A stretch of DNA of 64,000 nucleotides from Sulfuriferula sp. AH1 (GTDB taxonomy: Bacteria; Pseudomonadota; Gammaproteobacteria; Burkholderiales; Sulfuriferulaceae), in contig NZ_CP021138.1 of assembly GCF_002162035.1 (NCBI RefSeq), forward strand, positions 1,674,001 through 1,738,000, in the 5' to 3' direction. Of the stretch, positions 48,445 to 56,817 are shown piece by piece. A program made the position numbers and the translations under genes. Numbering within the stretch: position 1 is the stretch's first letter; the number at the start of each line of letters is the position of its first letter. The notes beneath the pieces were generated by a model that saw only the letters and a list, made by a program, of their open reading frames with translations, was not told where the DNA came from and did not search any database.

Positions 48445-49188
48445 CTAAACAATAAATTGATTATTGGCACTCAGTGCTGCTATAGCCATATCACGCTTCG
48501 AAGCCTGCTTACCCTTGGTGGCCTCAAGCCAATCAGGAATATGCCGACCACTTGTACCGGCTGGATGAATCACATGAACGAAAGTGACTTGCTTATTGCC
48601 ATAAGCGACAGCATTGATACGCTTTAGATCTGGATGCAACTTCCGCATCTGTTCATAGCAGGCATCGACATAATCATCGTCGTTACTTAACATCACCACT
48701 GTTTCCAGACGAGGTGGCAAGTTAGCCAAGAACTGTTTTGTACATTTACCAATGAAATCAAGCGGTGCTGAAGCTGAGCAGCTTTTGCGAATCACATCAC
48801 CCGATTTTTCAAATTTTCCAGTAACGGGATTTTTAGCAGACACACTGCAACGGATAAGTGAGCCAAATGCATAATCTTGCTCATCGGATTTGATTCGGCT
48901 ATCAATAACCTCATGCAAAGGTAACAACCCAAGCCGATGTAGAATGCGGCTCATGTTCGGGCGTATTCCACTGAATGGAATATCATCGAAGGCACGCGTA
49001 GCCAATTTTTGCATCTGGTTAGCACCTTTAGAAAAGCCCAGAACCAGTGTTTTAGGATTTGCGCTCCCCCAAGCACCCGGCGCATATTCAAGCCGCCATC
49101 CATCCGTTTCAGTAGCGGTTTTCCCCCAAACCGCTGATTGATTAGCAAAGCAATTAGTACAAGTTAGTTTTCCGTGATTTGGTAGCAT
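48445..49188 (-). CDS. Uracil-DNA-glycosylase-superfamily-like protein
   Basis: A 247-residue protein, ATG 49188 with TAAGGAATAAAA upstream. Order of features resembles the UDG fold: an early strand KTLVLGFSKGANQM, then FSGIRPNMSRILHRLGLLPL, then a strand ending in Cys (GSLIRCSV), a helix with Cys before PRLETVVMLSND, and a C-terminal VIHPAGTSGRHI like the UDG HPSP/HPA motif. An N-terminal CTNC pair could bind zinc. No catalytic residue can be assigned with certainty. It is the first gene of the sigma-54-type operon leading into the DruH- and DruE-like genes. Confidence 0.5.
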   Translation of the reverse strand: MLPNHGKLTCTNCFANQSAVWGKTATETDGWRLEYAPGAWGSANPKTLVLGFSKGANQMQKLATRAFDDIPFSGIRPNMSRILHRLGLLPLHEVIDSRIKSDEQDYAFGSLIRCSVSAKNPVTGKFEKSGDVIRKSCSASAPLDFIGKCTKQFLANLPPRLETVVMLSNDDDYVDACYEQMRKLHPDLKRINAVAYGNKQVTFVHVIHPAGTSGRHIPDWLEATKGKQASKRDMAIAALSANNQFIV

Positions 49189-49223
49189 TTTTATTCCTTA
49201 AGTGTTGTGAAGTAATTATCTAT

Positions 49224-49240
49224 TAGCAGCTACCGTGCCG
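49224..49240 (-). promoter_or_regulatory. Sigma-54 (-24/-12) promoter for the UDG-like/Druantia-like operon
   Basis: On the minus strand CGGCACGGTAGCTGCTA matches the consensus YTGGCACGNNNNTTGCW, with GG (49239-49238) and GC (49227-49226) at exact spacing. The predicted start, near 49214, is about 26 nt before the ATG at 49188. It closely resembles the element at 56797-56813. Confidence 0.7.
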
Positions 49241-49390
49241 GTTTTTTATAATCACAACAACTTATTGTTTTTATTTGGTTATTATTAAAATCTCGACCAC
49301 TAACAACCTAACCAAGCCAAATCAGAAACATAAATTTTTTTATGCATATGTAATTTTTTTATTAAAATCTGTAACTAAATTCAAACAAAC

Positions 49391-49567
49391 CTAAAGCGAA
49401 CTGTAATAACGCCTCATCTTATTAGCCATCAACTGGCGTCTTTTCACCAGAAACTCATCAAAAGTCATGGCTACCCCTTTAAGCAGTTTCCGGCGGTATG
49501 CAATTCTCTGTAAGATTACACTCCAAATCTGACAGCTCTCTAATTCCGCTGACACTGGGTTAAACAT
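49391..49567 (-). CDS. 58-aa basic protein at the end of the hsd operon
   Basis: ATG 49567 overlaps the stop of the DUF3644-like gene (ATGTTTAA), with GGGGGT as ribosome-binding site. The product MFNPVSAELESCQIWSVILQ... continues RIAYRRKLLKGVAMTFDEFL and ends MRRYYSSL. It looks helical and basic. Coupling and coding-like composition support translation; the function is unknown. It was too short for most gene callers. Confidence 0.6.
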   Translation of the reverse strand: MFNPVSAELESCQIWSVILQRIAYRRKLLKGVAMTFDEFLVKRRQLMANKMRRYYSSL

Positions 49568-50543
49568 ATTTACCCCCCTCTGCCTTACAGTGCGCCTTCA
49601 CCTGCTCTAGCCAAGCATCATACCAATACCATGTTTTAACAACTTGTGACCCAAGACCTTTAGCTGGATTGCGTGCATCGAGCGCTTTCCAGAGCTGCGT
49701 ATGGTGATGCATATTGAAATTCGGATAGCCCTCATTATGAACATACTCAATAACTTGCTTGGGAGAATACTTCTTTCTTTCGGTTTCCTTGATTACGGTA
49801 TATTGTGCATTCACATCCTTGGCAAAATCCGAGTCCGCTTTGATAAATTCGATCACTTGGTCAGCCTGCCCCTTGCGATTTGCCGTCTTAGGTACAAACA
49901 AGATTCGATATGCATAACTTGGATGATTAAACTCTTCTTCAGTAAGAGCTTCATCGAACTTTGTAATGTAGGCTTGAATGTTTTTAGGCAAATCTTTTTG
50001 CGCGGCAAGCGTATCAATTTGATCTTTGTTTAACGAGGAAAACTGCAAGCTAAAAGACAAATGCTTATCAATGCCGAACTCTGGGCCAAAAAGTGATTTA
50101 ATATATTCGTTATAATTCAAACAGCAGGCTTGGAATCTGGCGCTGAGAAACTCGTCGATGCGGCTAGTCATCTGGTGTTCAATCTCGTGCCGTAACCCAA
50201 TCAAAAAATTTAAATTATTGGCGGCATCCCGATCAATCGGTGAATTTTCATCGTTTAAGCAGCGCTCAAGTTCCCAGTATTTCTGGGCACCTTTATTTGT
50301 TCGATCAAATCGTTTCCGTCCACCAACCATCTTGTGATATCGGTATTCAACCTTCTTTTTACGGTAATAAGCGTGCATCAAATAAGTCCAGGAAATTACG
50401 ATAAGCACGACGTATATTTCGGACTTGAAGGTAATCGCTGGATTATTGAAGACCTGCACTGCTGCAAGCGCAGCCTCCCTGGATTTCTTTAACAGCTCAG
50501 CGGAAACAGATCCAACTGAGCGTATGCGTACCTTCTTATCCAT
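49560..50543 (-). CDS. DUF3644-like protein coupled to hsdS
   Basis: The start ATG 50543 lies inside the hsdS end (ATGGATAA). The 327-residue protein opens [35 protein letters not shown] and has ALTFKSEIYVVLIVISWTYLMHAYYRKK-like helices. It then has NLNFLIGLRHEIEHQMTSRIDEFL, the RHxIEH pattern of DUF3644/HEPN-like proteins. The C-terminal part (YSPKQVIEYVHNEGYPNFNMHHHTQLWKAL) looks like a winged-helix EC042_2821-type domain. The HEPN-like motif raises the possibility of a nuclease effector. Confidence 0.65.
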   Translation of the reverse strand: MDKKVRIRSVGSVSAELLKKSREAALAAVQVFNNPAITFKSEIYVVLIVISWTYLMHAYYRKKKVEYRYHKMVGGRKRFDRTNKGAQKYWELERCLNDENSPIDRDAANNLNFLIGLRHEIEHQMTSRIDEFLSARFQACCLNYNEYIKSLFGPEFGIDKHLSFSLQFSSLNKDQIDTLAAQKDLPKNIQAYITKFDEALTEEEFNHPSYAYRILFVPKTANRKGQADQVIEFIKADSDFAKDVNAQYTVIKETERKKYSPKQVIEYVHNEGYPNFNMHHHTQLWKALDARNPAKGLGSQVVKTWYWYDAWLEQVKAHCKAEGGKYV

Positions 50544-51702
50544 GCCGACCAAAAAATTCATCTTGCGTCGAACCAAATAACCTATCAGCTTCCTCTACCA
50601 TGCCCTGAAATTTTCCCTTTAACTGTTTTGCCTTAGTAAAAATAATGGAAAAATGTCGCTGTTGCTCTATAGGGGGCAAGGGTATCTCCAATGCCTTCAT
50701 GATTCCGATATTCAAATTGGGCTGCGTGCCGTCTGGTGCCATGCGCCGAAGCGTTGGTGTCAGGATATTGATGAGTGCCAGTAAATAAAATTGGTCAATT
50801 GATTTTGAAAAGTCTTCGAACGCAAGCCAGCCGTCATGGATACAGCCTTCTATTTTGAGTATTCGCGCAAATCCTAGGCTTACCCCGCAGTTTGCAAAAA
50901 CAAACGCCCCAGGATGGAGTCTTACACTCTTCGCTGCACCCGGTTCCGTTACATGTTTAGCTGTCTCCGTAATGTATAAATCATCACCGGAAGTGGCATC
51001 CCCAATTCTTATCCAGGGCACCGTACCACCTAAAAAGTCATTAATCGGTCTTGGCGAAGCGCCACGGCGAATACTGCACAGATCACCAAGCGGGAACATT
51101 TCCCACCCCTTTGGATTAGCCACCGGATCACCAAACATATCAAGAAAGACCGCACGAAGGAATTCATCGGCGAGCTGGATGGCTTGCTGGCGTTTGCGGC
51201 GCAGGCTGCCGGCTTTGTCGAGGATGGCGGCGATGCGTTTTTGTTCTTCCAGAGGAGGCAGTGGTATTTCGAAGTCTTCCACTATTGACTTTGATACCTC
51301 CTTAAACGTCGCTCCATTACCAAGTGCAGCCAAACGTTCAGAATACTTCTTCATACAGAAATACAGATACAGCGAGTCAACACCTACGCCAGGAATCAGG
51401 CTTTTAAAACCTTGATTCGTACACATTTCATCACCACAAATTGCTACATTACCTATTGGTGCCCTAGAACTGACCATTACAGTGCCTTTAGGCAACATAT
51501 TTGTTGAGCAACTGGCAAAACCTTTTAGCGTAATCTTGTCCGGAGTGTCTGTCAAATACGGCACATCAAGCCGCGAAATATCTTTCGGTGTTACCCACTT
51601 AATTTCACCATCCCAGAACTCAGGATTTACAGTTTTCGGGGTGGCACCAGACACCACTTTACAGCAGTCTCCAAGTCGTGCCATATGCCATTTTCCGCTC
51701 AT
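50536..51702 (-). CDS. hsdS: Type I restriction enzyme specificity subunit HsdS
   Basis: Sequence recognition subunit of 388 residues with two target-recognition domains. The first starts [21 protein letters not shown] and the second [20 protein letters not shown]. They are separated by the conserved helical region [28 protein letters not shown] and closed by a similar helix ([23 protein letters not shown]). It overlaps hsdM by ATGA and the DUF3644-like gene by 8 bp. The DNA target cannot be read off. Confidence 0.93.
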   Translation of the reverse strand: MSGKWHMARLGDCCKVVSGATPKTVNPEFWDGEIKWVTPKDISRLDVPYLTDTPDKITLKGFASCSTNMLPKGTVMVSSRAPIGNVAICGDEMCTNQGFKSLIPGVGVDSLYLYFCMKKYSERLAALGNGATFKEVSKSIVEDFEIPLPPLEEQKRIAAILDKAGSLRRKRQQAIQLADEFLRAVFLDMFGDPVANPKGWEMFPLGDLCSIRRGASPRPINDFLGGTVPWIRIGDATSGDDLYITETAKHVTEPGAAKSVRLHPGAFVFANCGVSLGFARILKIEGCIHDGWLAFEDFSKSIDQFYLLALINILTPTLRRMAPDGTQPNLNIGIMKALEIPLPPIEQQRHFSIIFTKAKQLKGKFQGMVEEADRLFGSTQDEFFGRHG

Positions 51703-53249
51703 CTCAATAACCCTTCCAACTCCGCCATCTCCCGTACAATCTCCGCTTCCAGCCCCTGCATCTGTTTCAAAATCTCGCGTGGATCCTGGTGCACAACCAC
51801 AGCGTGTACCACTTGCTTGTAACGGTTAATCGACAGGTCGTAGTTTTGCGCCCTTAGCTCGTCGGCTGGCACGATAAAGGCTTGCTGGGTGCGGTCGCTA
51901 AAGTCACCTTGGCGATCAGACCATTGCTGGTATTTGGCCAACACATCGGGCAGGTTGTTGTCTTGGATAGGCTGACGCTTGTCATCCAGCGAGTAGCCGT
52001 CGGCTTGCACGTCATAGAAGAACACGTTGTCGGTGCGGCCGCCTTTGCTGAAAACGACGATAGCGGTGGAGACACCGGCGTAGGGCTTGAACACGCCGCT
52101 GGGCAGGCTGATGACGGCTTCGAGCTGGTTGTGGTCGATCAGTTCCTGACGCAGTTGCTGGTGGGCTTTGCTGGAACCGAACAGCACACCGTCCGGCACG
52201 ATAGTGGCGCTGCGACCACCGGTTTTAAGCATACGCAGGATGAGCGCGATAAACAGCAGCTCAGTTTTTTTGGTTTTGACAGTGCGCAGCAGCTCGGGCG
52301 CAATGTCATGCTCATCCAGATTGCCCTTAAATGGTGGGTTAGCAAGGATGAGGTCAAAGCCTTCTTTGGCGGCTTTAGGGAAGCGCTCGACGAAGTTTTG
52401 CGACAACGCATCCTGATAGTGAATATCCGGCTCGGCCACGCCATGCATGACAAGGTTCATTGTCGCAATACGCAGCATGGTGGTATCGAAGTCGAAGCCG
52501 TGAAACATGTCGTGGTCGATATGCTTGCGATGCGGGCCAAGCAAATCACCGCTATAAACAGTTTGGGTCTCGGTTTCACCTTTTTCATTGACCACCGTTT
52601 CAGTATGGCGGCCTGCTTCGCTGGAGTGTTGTGCCAACAGGTAATTATAAGTTTCCACCAGAAAGCCAGCAGTACCACAGGACGGGTCACAGATGCGGTC
52701 GGTAGGCTTGGGTTGCATCAGCTCGACCATCAACCGGATGATATGGCGCGGGGTACGGAACTGGCCGTTGATGCCGGCGGTGTTAAGTTTGCCAAGCAGA
52801 TATTCGTAAAGATCGCCCTTGATATCGCCACTATCCAGCGGCAGGTCATGAATCATGTTGACTGCTTTTACAAGCAGACTGGGCTTCTGGATCATCAGTT
52901 GCGCGTCTTTCATAAAATCTGCAAAGGCGCTGTCCTGCTCATTACTGCGTGCAGCCAGATCACGAAAGTGACGGAACACTTTGTCGCGCACATGGGGCAG
53001 CATTTGCTCGGCACCGTAATGACGCCAGGTTTCCCAGCGGCAAGTTTGCTCTTCTGGCGTAAAGCGGTGGTTAAACTCTTTGTGGGTGAGTGCGGCGCGC
53101 TTTTCGTCCTTGCGCTCTTGCATGTCCAGCAGCCGGGAATACATGAGAAAGGTGATCTGCTCGATAACCGTGAGCGGGTTGGTAATACCGCCGGTCCAGA
53201 ATTCTGTCCAGAGGCCATCAATACGGTTTTTAAGTTCGCCGGTAATCAT
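51699..53249 (-). CDS. hsdM: Type I restriction enzyme modification subunit HsdM
   Basis: N6-adenine methyltransferase of 516 residues. N-terminal HsdM_N helices ([32 protein letters not shown]) are followed by the SAM-binding motif [18 protein letters not shown] and the catalytic [12 protein letters not shown]. The start has AGGA upstream; a small hairpin (53284-53301) lies in the 70-bp gap after hsdR. Confidence 0.95.
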   Translation of the reverse strand: MITGELKNRIDGLWTEFWTGGITNPLTVIEQITFLMYSRLLDMQERKDEKRAALTHKEFNHRFTPEEQTCRWETWRHYGAEQMLPHVRDKVFRHFRDLAARSNEQDSAFADFMKDAQLMIQKPSLLVKAVNMIHDLPLDSGDIKGDLYEYLLGKLNTAGINGQFRTPRHIIRLMVELMQPKPTDRICDPSCGTAGFLVETYNYLLAQHSSEAGRHTETVVNEKGETETQTVYSGDLLGPHRKHIDHDMFHGFDFDTTMLRIATMNLVMHGVAEPDIHYQDALSQNFVERFPKAAKEGFDLILANPPFKGNLDEHDIAPELLRTVKTKKTELLFIALILRMLKTGGRSATIVPDGVLFGSSKAHQQLRQELIDHNQLEAVISLPSGVFKPYAGVSTAIVVFSKGGRTDNVFFYDVQADGYSLDDKRQPIQDNNLPDVLAKYQQWSDRQGDFSDRTQQAFIVPADELRAQNYDLSINRYKQVVHAVVVHQDPREILKQMQGLEAEIVREMAELEGLLR

Positions 53250-53319
53250 TATTTTCCTAATTTATTGGTTTTGCACGCGCATGGGCTGAGTTTAATCAGC
53301 CGCTAGTCGCGAATTGTTT

Positions 53320-56300
53320 TTATGCTTGAGCATTGCCACTTGCCAGTGGTTTGCCAAAACTTTCTACAATGCTGATGAGCTGCTGGTATTGCTGCTCGTT
53401 GGTAAATATTTCACCAACACCACCGCTATGAATGGTGTTGAATGGCGCGTCGAACAGATTGTTCAGTTCTATAGCGCCATAGCTCTTGATGTGCTGTCTG
53501 AGCAGATCAAGAAAACGTAACTGGTTACTGTTGAGTCGATTATTTTGAATAAACTCGTTAAAACGCGCTGCTACCGCATCGGCATCCATGCCCACTAAAC
53601 TGCGCAGAATCTGATCCAAGCCAATCGCGGTATCCGGGTAGAAATCGCGCAGCAGTTCCAGATCAACATTGGGGTTTTGTGTGTGCACCAGGCTGTTAAG
53701 CTGATGCAGCTCTGTCTCACTAACCGGCACACCCTGACGAATTTTTATGAGTACAGGGTTATTACTAAACAAGGGCTCCAGCGCAGCTTGTACGGATTTT
53801 TGATAAATACTGGCATCGACGCTGCGAATTTTACTGGCACGCTGGGTGACATGAATTTCAGCTACATCCTCTTTCAAATCCAGTACAGTCGTAGGCAAAG
53901 ATGGGGGATACACCATAGCTTCGGCCAAGTGCATAATGTCACGCAAGGCCAAACGCTTGATTTCAAGCGCGGCAAAATCAGCCTGCTGCCAGAAGTCATC
54001 GCGACGAATGTCTTTAAGGACATCAGCTTTGGCTTTAACCGGATTAAGGTGTGGCGGCAGCCTATCCAGCAGTTCGAGCACTTCAATTTTGACGGGGTTA
54101 GGCTGCCCCGGCTGGCTTAAAGCAATGGCTTGCGCTTTGGTGATTAACAAATCCCAGCGTAGGGCATCGCCCTGACCCCGCACATCCAGCGTATTGAGCA
54201 AAGGAGCAACATTTTCTGCAAGTAGCTGCACCAAGGTTGGCGCAAACTGGTCGAGCAGTTTGGCATCTCGCGCTTGCTGTACCGCCAGCCAGTTGCTGCG
54301 AACGCTGATGGTGGCGTCTTCCAGTGCGTCAGCATCCCGTTTAAGCAGGTTAACAAGCGCGGTGAAAGCTTCCAACTCTGAACGCTTGAGCGCCAACCCT
54401 GCCAGTTGCAACCAGCTTTCATAACGCCGCTGAGTGAGCGACTTGGGCACGGTTGGCTCAGCTTCTTCCTGATTCATTTCGTGGTATTCGAAATTACCCC
54501 AATGGTCGAAGATGCGGAATTTTTCTTTATCATACCCCGGGCCAAACAGGTCCTTACATAAGCGCGTACCCCGTCCGATCATTTGCCAGAATTTGACTTT
54601 GGATTTGATAGGCTTGGCAAAAACTAGGTTCACCACTTCAGGCACGTCGATACCGGTATCGAGCATATCCACTGAAATGGCGATGTTAAGTTGGTCATTT
54701 TTACAATTCTCACCGCCCTTGAAATCATCTATCAGTTGCTCCGCACGCGGCTCCTGCGAGTGAATCACCTGACAGAACTTTCCTGCAAACTGCGGGTACA
54801 TTTCATTGAAGAGATCGGCCAATAAGCGCGCATGGTCGATATTACGCGCATATATGATGCTCTTGCCGGGCAACTGGCCATCACGATCACGAATACCATG
54901 TTCCATGAGGTTTTGCAGGATGATGCGATTGGTGCCTTTATTGAAAATGGCATCATCGATTTCCGTGCCTTCGAAATCCAGCGTATTCGGGTCTATGCCT
55001 TCATCTTCTAACTGGGCGATTTGCTCATCGGTAAGATGCTGCGCCTTGATACCATAGCGCAGGAATTTTGTGGTGTGGCTGATGACCTCAAAGGGTACGA
55101 GGTTTTTTTCTGCCACAGCTTGTTCCAGCGTGTAATTAGCAGTGGGCAGTTTATAGTCACAACCAAACAGGTTGCAGGTGCTGCGGCTGACCATCTCAAC
55201 TGGCGTGGCGGTAAGGCCAACTTGCAGAGCATCAAAATATTTGAAGATCTCACCGTATTGGTTGTAAATAGAACGATGGGATTCATCCGCAATAATCAAG
55301 TCAAAGAAACCGACATCAAAATCCTCGTAATCATTGATCAGCCCCTGATAGATGCCGATGTAAATACGTGCATTCTGCTTGCTGACATCATTTAGCTGAC
55401 CGATAACATAGAGAGGTTCGTGCATGAAGTCGCTAAAGGCATTTTTGGCCTGCTTGCGTAGTTCCCGACGGTCACACAGGAACAACACGCGTTTGGCCCA
55501 CTTGGCATCAATCAGTAATTTGGACAAGGCAATGGCAACACGCGTTTTGCCCGTACCCGTGGCTTGTACGATAAGTGCCTTGCGATGTTTAGAGGCAAAA
55601 CGTTCAGCTACCCGGGTAAGCGTTTCGATCTGATAGTCACGACCTGCGATATGGGTAGGTAAAGGCACTTTGGTCAGGTCTAGCTTGGCAGTGCGCTGGA
55701 AACCGGTGCGATATTGCAGAGTGTCTTTGGAATAGAAACCATAAACTGCGCGAGGCGGGTAACCTGCCGCATCGTCCCACACCCAAATATCATGCCCATT
55801 AGTATAGAAAATCATGGGGCGCTGGCCGTACATTTTTTCCAGACCGTCAGCGTAATTCTTGGCTTGCTGTTGCCCCATACGGGCATCTTTGGTGGTTTTT
55901 TTAGCCTCTACCACTGCCAGCGGTTTGCCGTTATCATCCCACAGCACATAATCGGCATAACCTAGGCCGGTTTGTGTGGACTGATGTTGCAATTCAACTT
56001 CTTGCCATACCTGTTCAGTATTGACACCTTTCTTACCCACTTCCCAGCCAGCCATGCGCAGATCACGATCAACCAGCCATTTACGGGTATTGTCTTCACT
56101 GAACTTGAGTTGTGTAACAGCCGCCTGACCAGTGGAGTGAATGGTTTTTAGTACATCCTGACTGACTGGATTATTGGCACGCGCGATTTCCTCAACCAGT
56201 GCTTGCTCAGTCGCACGCAGCGCCTCTAATTCAGCCAATGTTTCTGTTAGACGTTGTTCTTTTAAATTGAGTTCTTCTTTAAGCGCCTTTTTTTCGCGCT

Positions 56301-56760
56301 TCAGTTCGGCCTTGTGGCCAAAGCCTTCTTCGGGTGGCTCGGCATAGTCTGCCAGATCACTGGTCTTACCTTTAAAGAAGGTAACGTGCAGCCAGCGAGT
56401 TAATTGCCATGCTTCATGCAATGCACGCAGGGAGTCCATCACTTCGACATTTTCACCATGTGCAGCGCGATTGCCCATGCGACGGAGTAAATGCAGTTTA
56501 TCCAGCACCAGCTTATCAGCGACCATGGTGAAGCTGGCGTTGCTTAATAAATCCGAGAAGTTTGAATGTGGCGCTCGTGGCAAGCGCAAGTGGTTATAAA
56601 GATGATCTACCAGACGTTCAGCAAAACTGCGCAGCTTAACCAGCGCACTTTCCGGATCGGAATGCGCGTATTGCTCAGCGTACGCCCCCATGTTGGCCAT
56701 TTCCGGCCAATGAGCGCGAAGTATCTCGAAGTTAAGTGATGAGCTGTCCTGCATGTACAT
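53320..56760 (-). CDS. hsdR: Type I restriction enzyme endonuclease/translocase HsdR
   Basis: An 1146-residue motor subunit of the EcoEI-like class. It has an N-terminal DUF4145-like helical domain, a coiled coil, then the nuclease core YADYVLWDDNGKPLAVVEAKKT (PD-ExK). The SF2 motor follows with Walker A VQATGTGKTRVAIAL, the DExx box LIIADESHRSI, motif III LTATP and motif VI MIGRGTRLCKDLF. The start is ATG 56760, or ATG two codons later. It is first in the operon and follows a sigma-54-type promoter. Confidence 0.95.
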   Translation of the reverse strand: MYMQDSSSLNFEILRAHWPEMANMGAYAEQYAHSDPESALVKLRSFAERLVDHLYNHLRLPRAPHSNFSDLLSNASFTMVADKLVLDKLHLLRRMGNRAAHGENVEVMDSLRALHEAWQLTRWLHVTFFKGKTSDLADYAEPPEEGFGHKAELKREKKALKEELNLKEQRLTETLAELEALRATEQALVEEIARANNPVSQDVLKTIHSTGQAAVTQLKFSEDNTRKWLVDRDLRMAGWEVGKKGVNTEQVWQEVELQHQSTQTGLGYADYVLWDDNGKPLAVVEAKKTTKDARMGQQQAKNYADGLEKMYGQRPMIFYTNGHDIWVWDDAAGYPPRAVYGFYSKDTLQYRTGFQRTAKLDLTKVPLPTHIAGRDYQIETLTRVAERFASKHRKALIVQATGTGKTRVAIALSKLLIDAKWAKRVLFLCDRRELRKQAKNAFSDFMHEPLYVIGQLNDVSKQNARIYIGIYQGLINDYEDFDVGFFDLIIADESHRSIYNQYGEIFKYFDALQVGLTATPVEMVSRSTCNLFGCDYKLPTANYTLEQAVAEKNLVPFEVISHTTKFLRYGIKAQHLTDEQIAQLEDEGIDPNTLDFEGTEIDDAIFNKGTNRIILQNLMEHGIRDRDGQLPGKSIIYARNIDHARLLADLFNEMYPQFAGKFCQVIHSQEPRAEQLIDDFKGGENCKNDQLNIAISVDMLDTGIDVPEVVNLVFAKPIKSKVKFWQMIGRGTRLCKDLFGPGYDKEKFRIFDHWGNFEYHEMNQEEAEPTVPKSLTQRRYESWLQLAGLALKRSELEAFTALVNLLKRDADALEDATISVRSNWLAVQQARDAKLLDQFAPTLVQLLAENVAPLLNTLDVRGQGDALRWDLLITKAQAIALSQPGQPNPVKIEVLELLDRLPPHLNPVKAKADVLKDIRRDDFWQQADFAALEIKRLALRDIMHLAEAMVYPPSLPTTVLDLKEDVAEIHVTQRASKIRSVDASIYQKSVQAALEPLFSNNPVLIKIRQGVPVSETELHQLNSLVHTQNPNVDLELLRDFYPDTAIGLDQILRSLVGMDADAVAARFNEFIQNNRLNSNQLRFLDLLRQHIKSYGAIELNNLFDAPFNTIHSGGVGEIFTNEQQYQQLISIVESFGKPLASGNAQA

Positions 56761-56796
56761 TTTCTGGCGCTTCCGCTAAAGGGTATAACACCAACT

Positions 56797-56813
56797 TAGC
56801 GAGAACCGTGCCA
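56797..56813 (-). promoter_or_regulatory. Sigma-54 (-24/-12) promoter for hsdR operon
   Basis: On the minus strand TGGCACGGTTCTCGCTA fits TGGCACGNNNNTTGCW at all but one conserved position, with GG (56812-56811) and GC (56800-56799) correctly spaced. It starts 5 nt after the activator's stop codon. The predicted transcript start, near 56787, gives a 27-nt leader before hsdR. Confidence 0.75.
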
Positions 56814-56817
56814 GCCC

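Noticed and set aside
49260..49320. TTGGTTA...TAACCAA inverted repeat as activator binding site upstream of the second sigma-54 promoter
   Set aside because: Arms are only 7 bp with a 27-bp spacer; a similar GTTGGTTA upstream of the hsdR promoter lies in coding DNA. Too weak to claim without motif statistics.
53284..53301. Hairpin between hsdR and hsdM as terminator
   Set aside because: GGCTGA/TCAGCC has short arms and no T-run; it more likely affects processing, if anything.
51882..53306. Long plus-strand frame of 474 codons
   Set aside because: Antisense shadow of hsdM.
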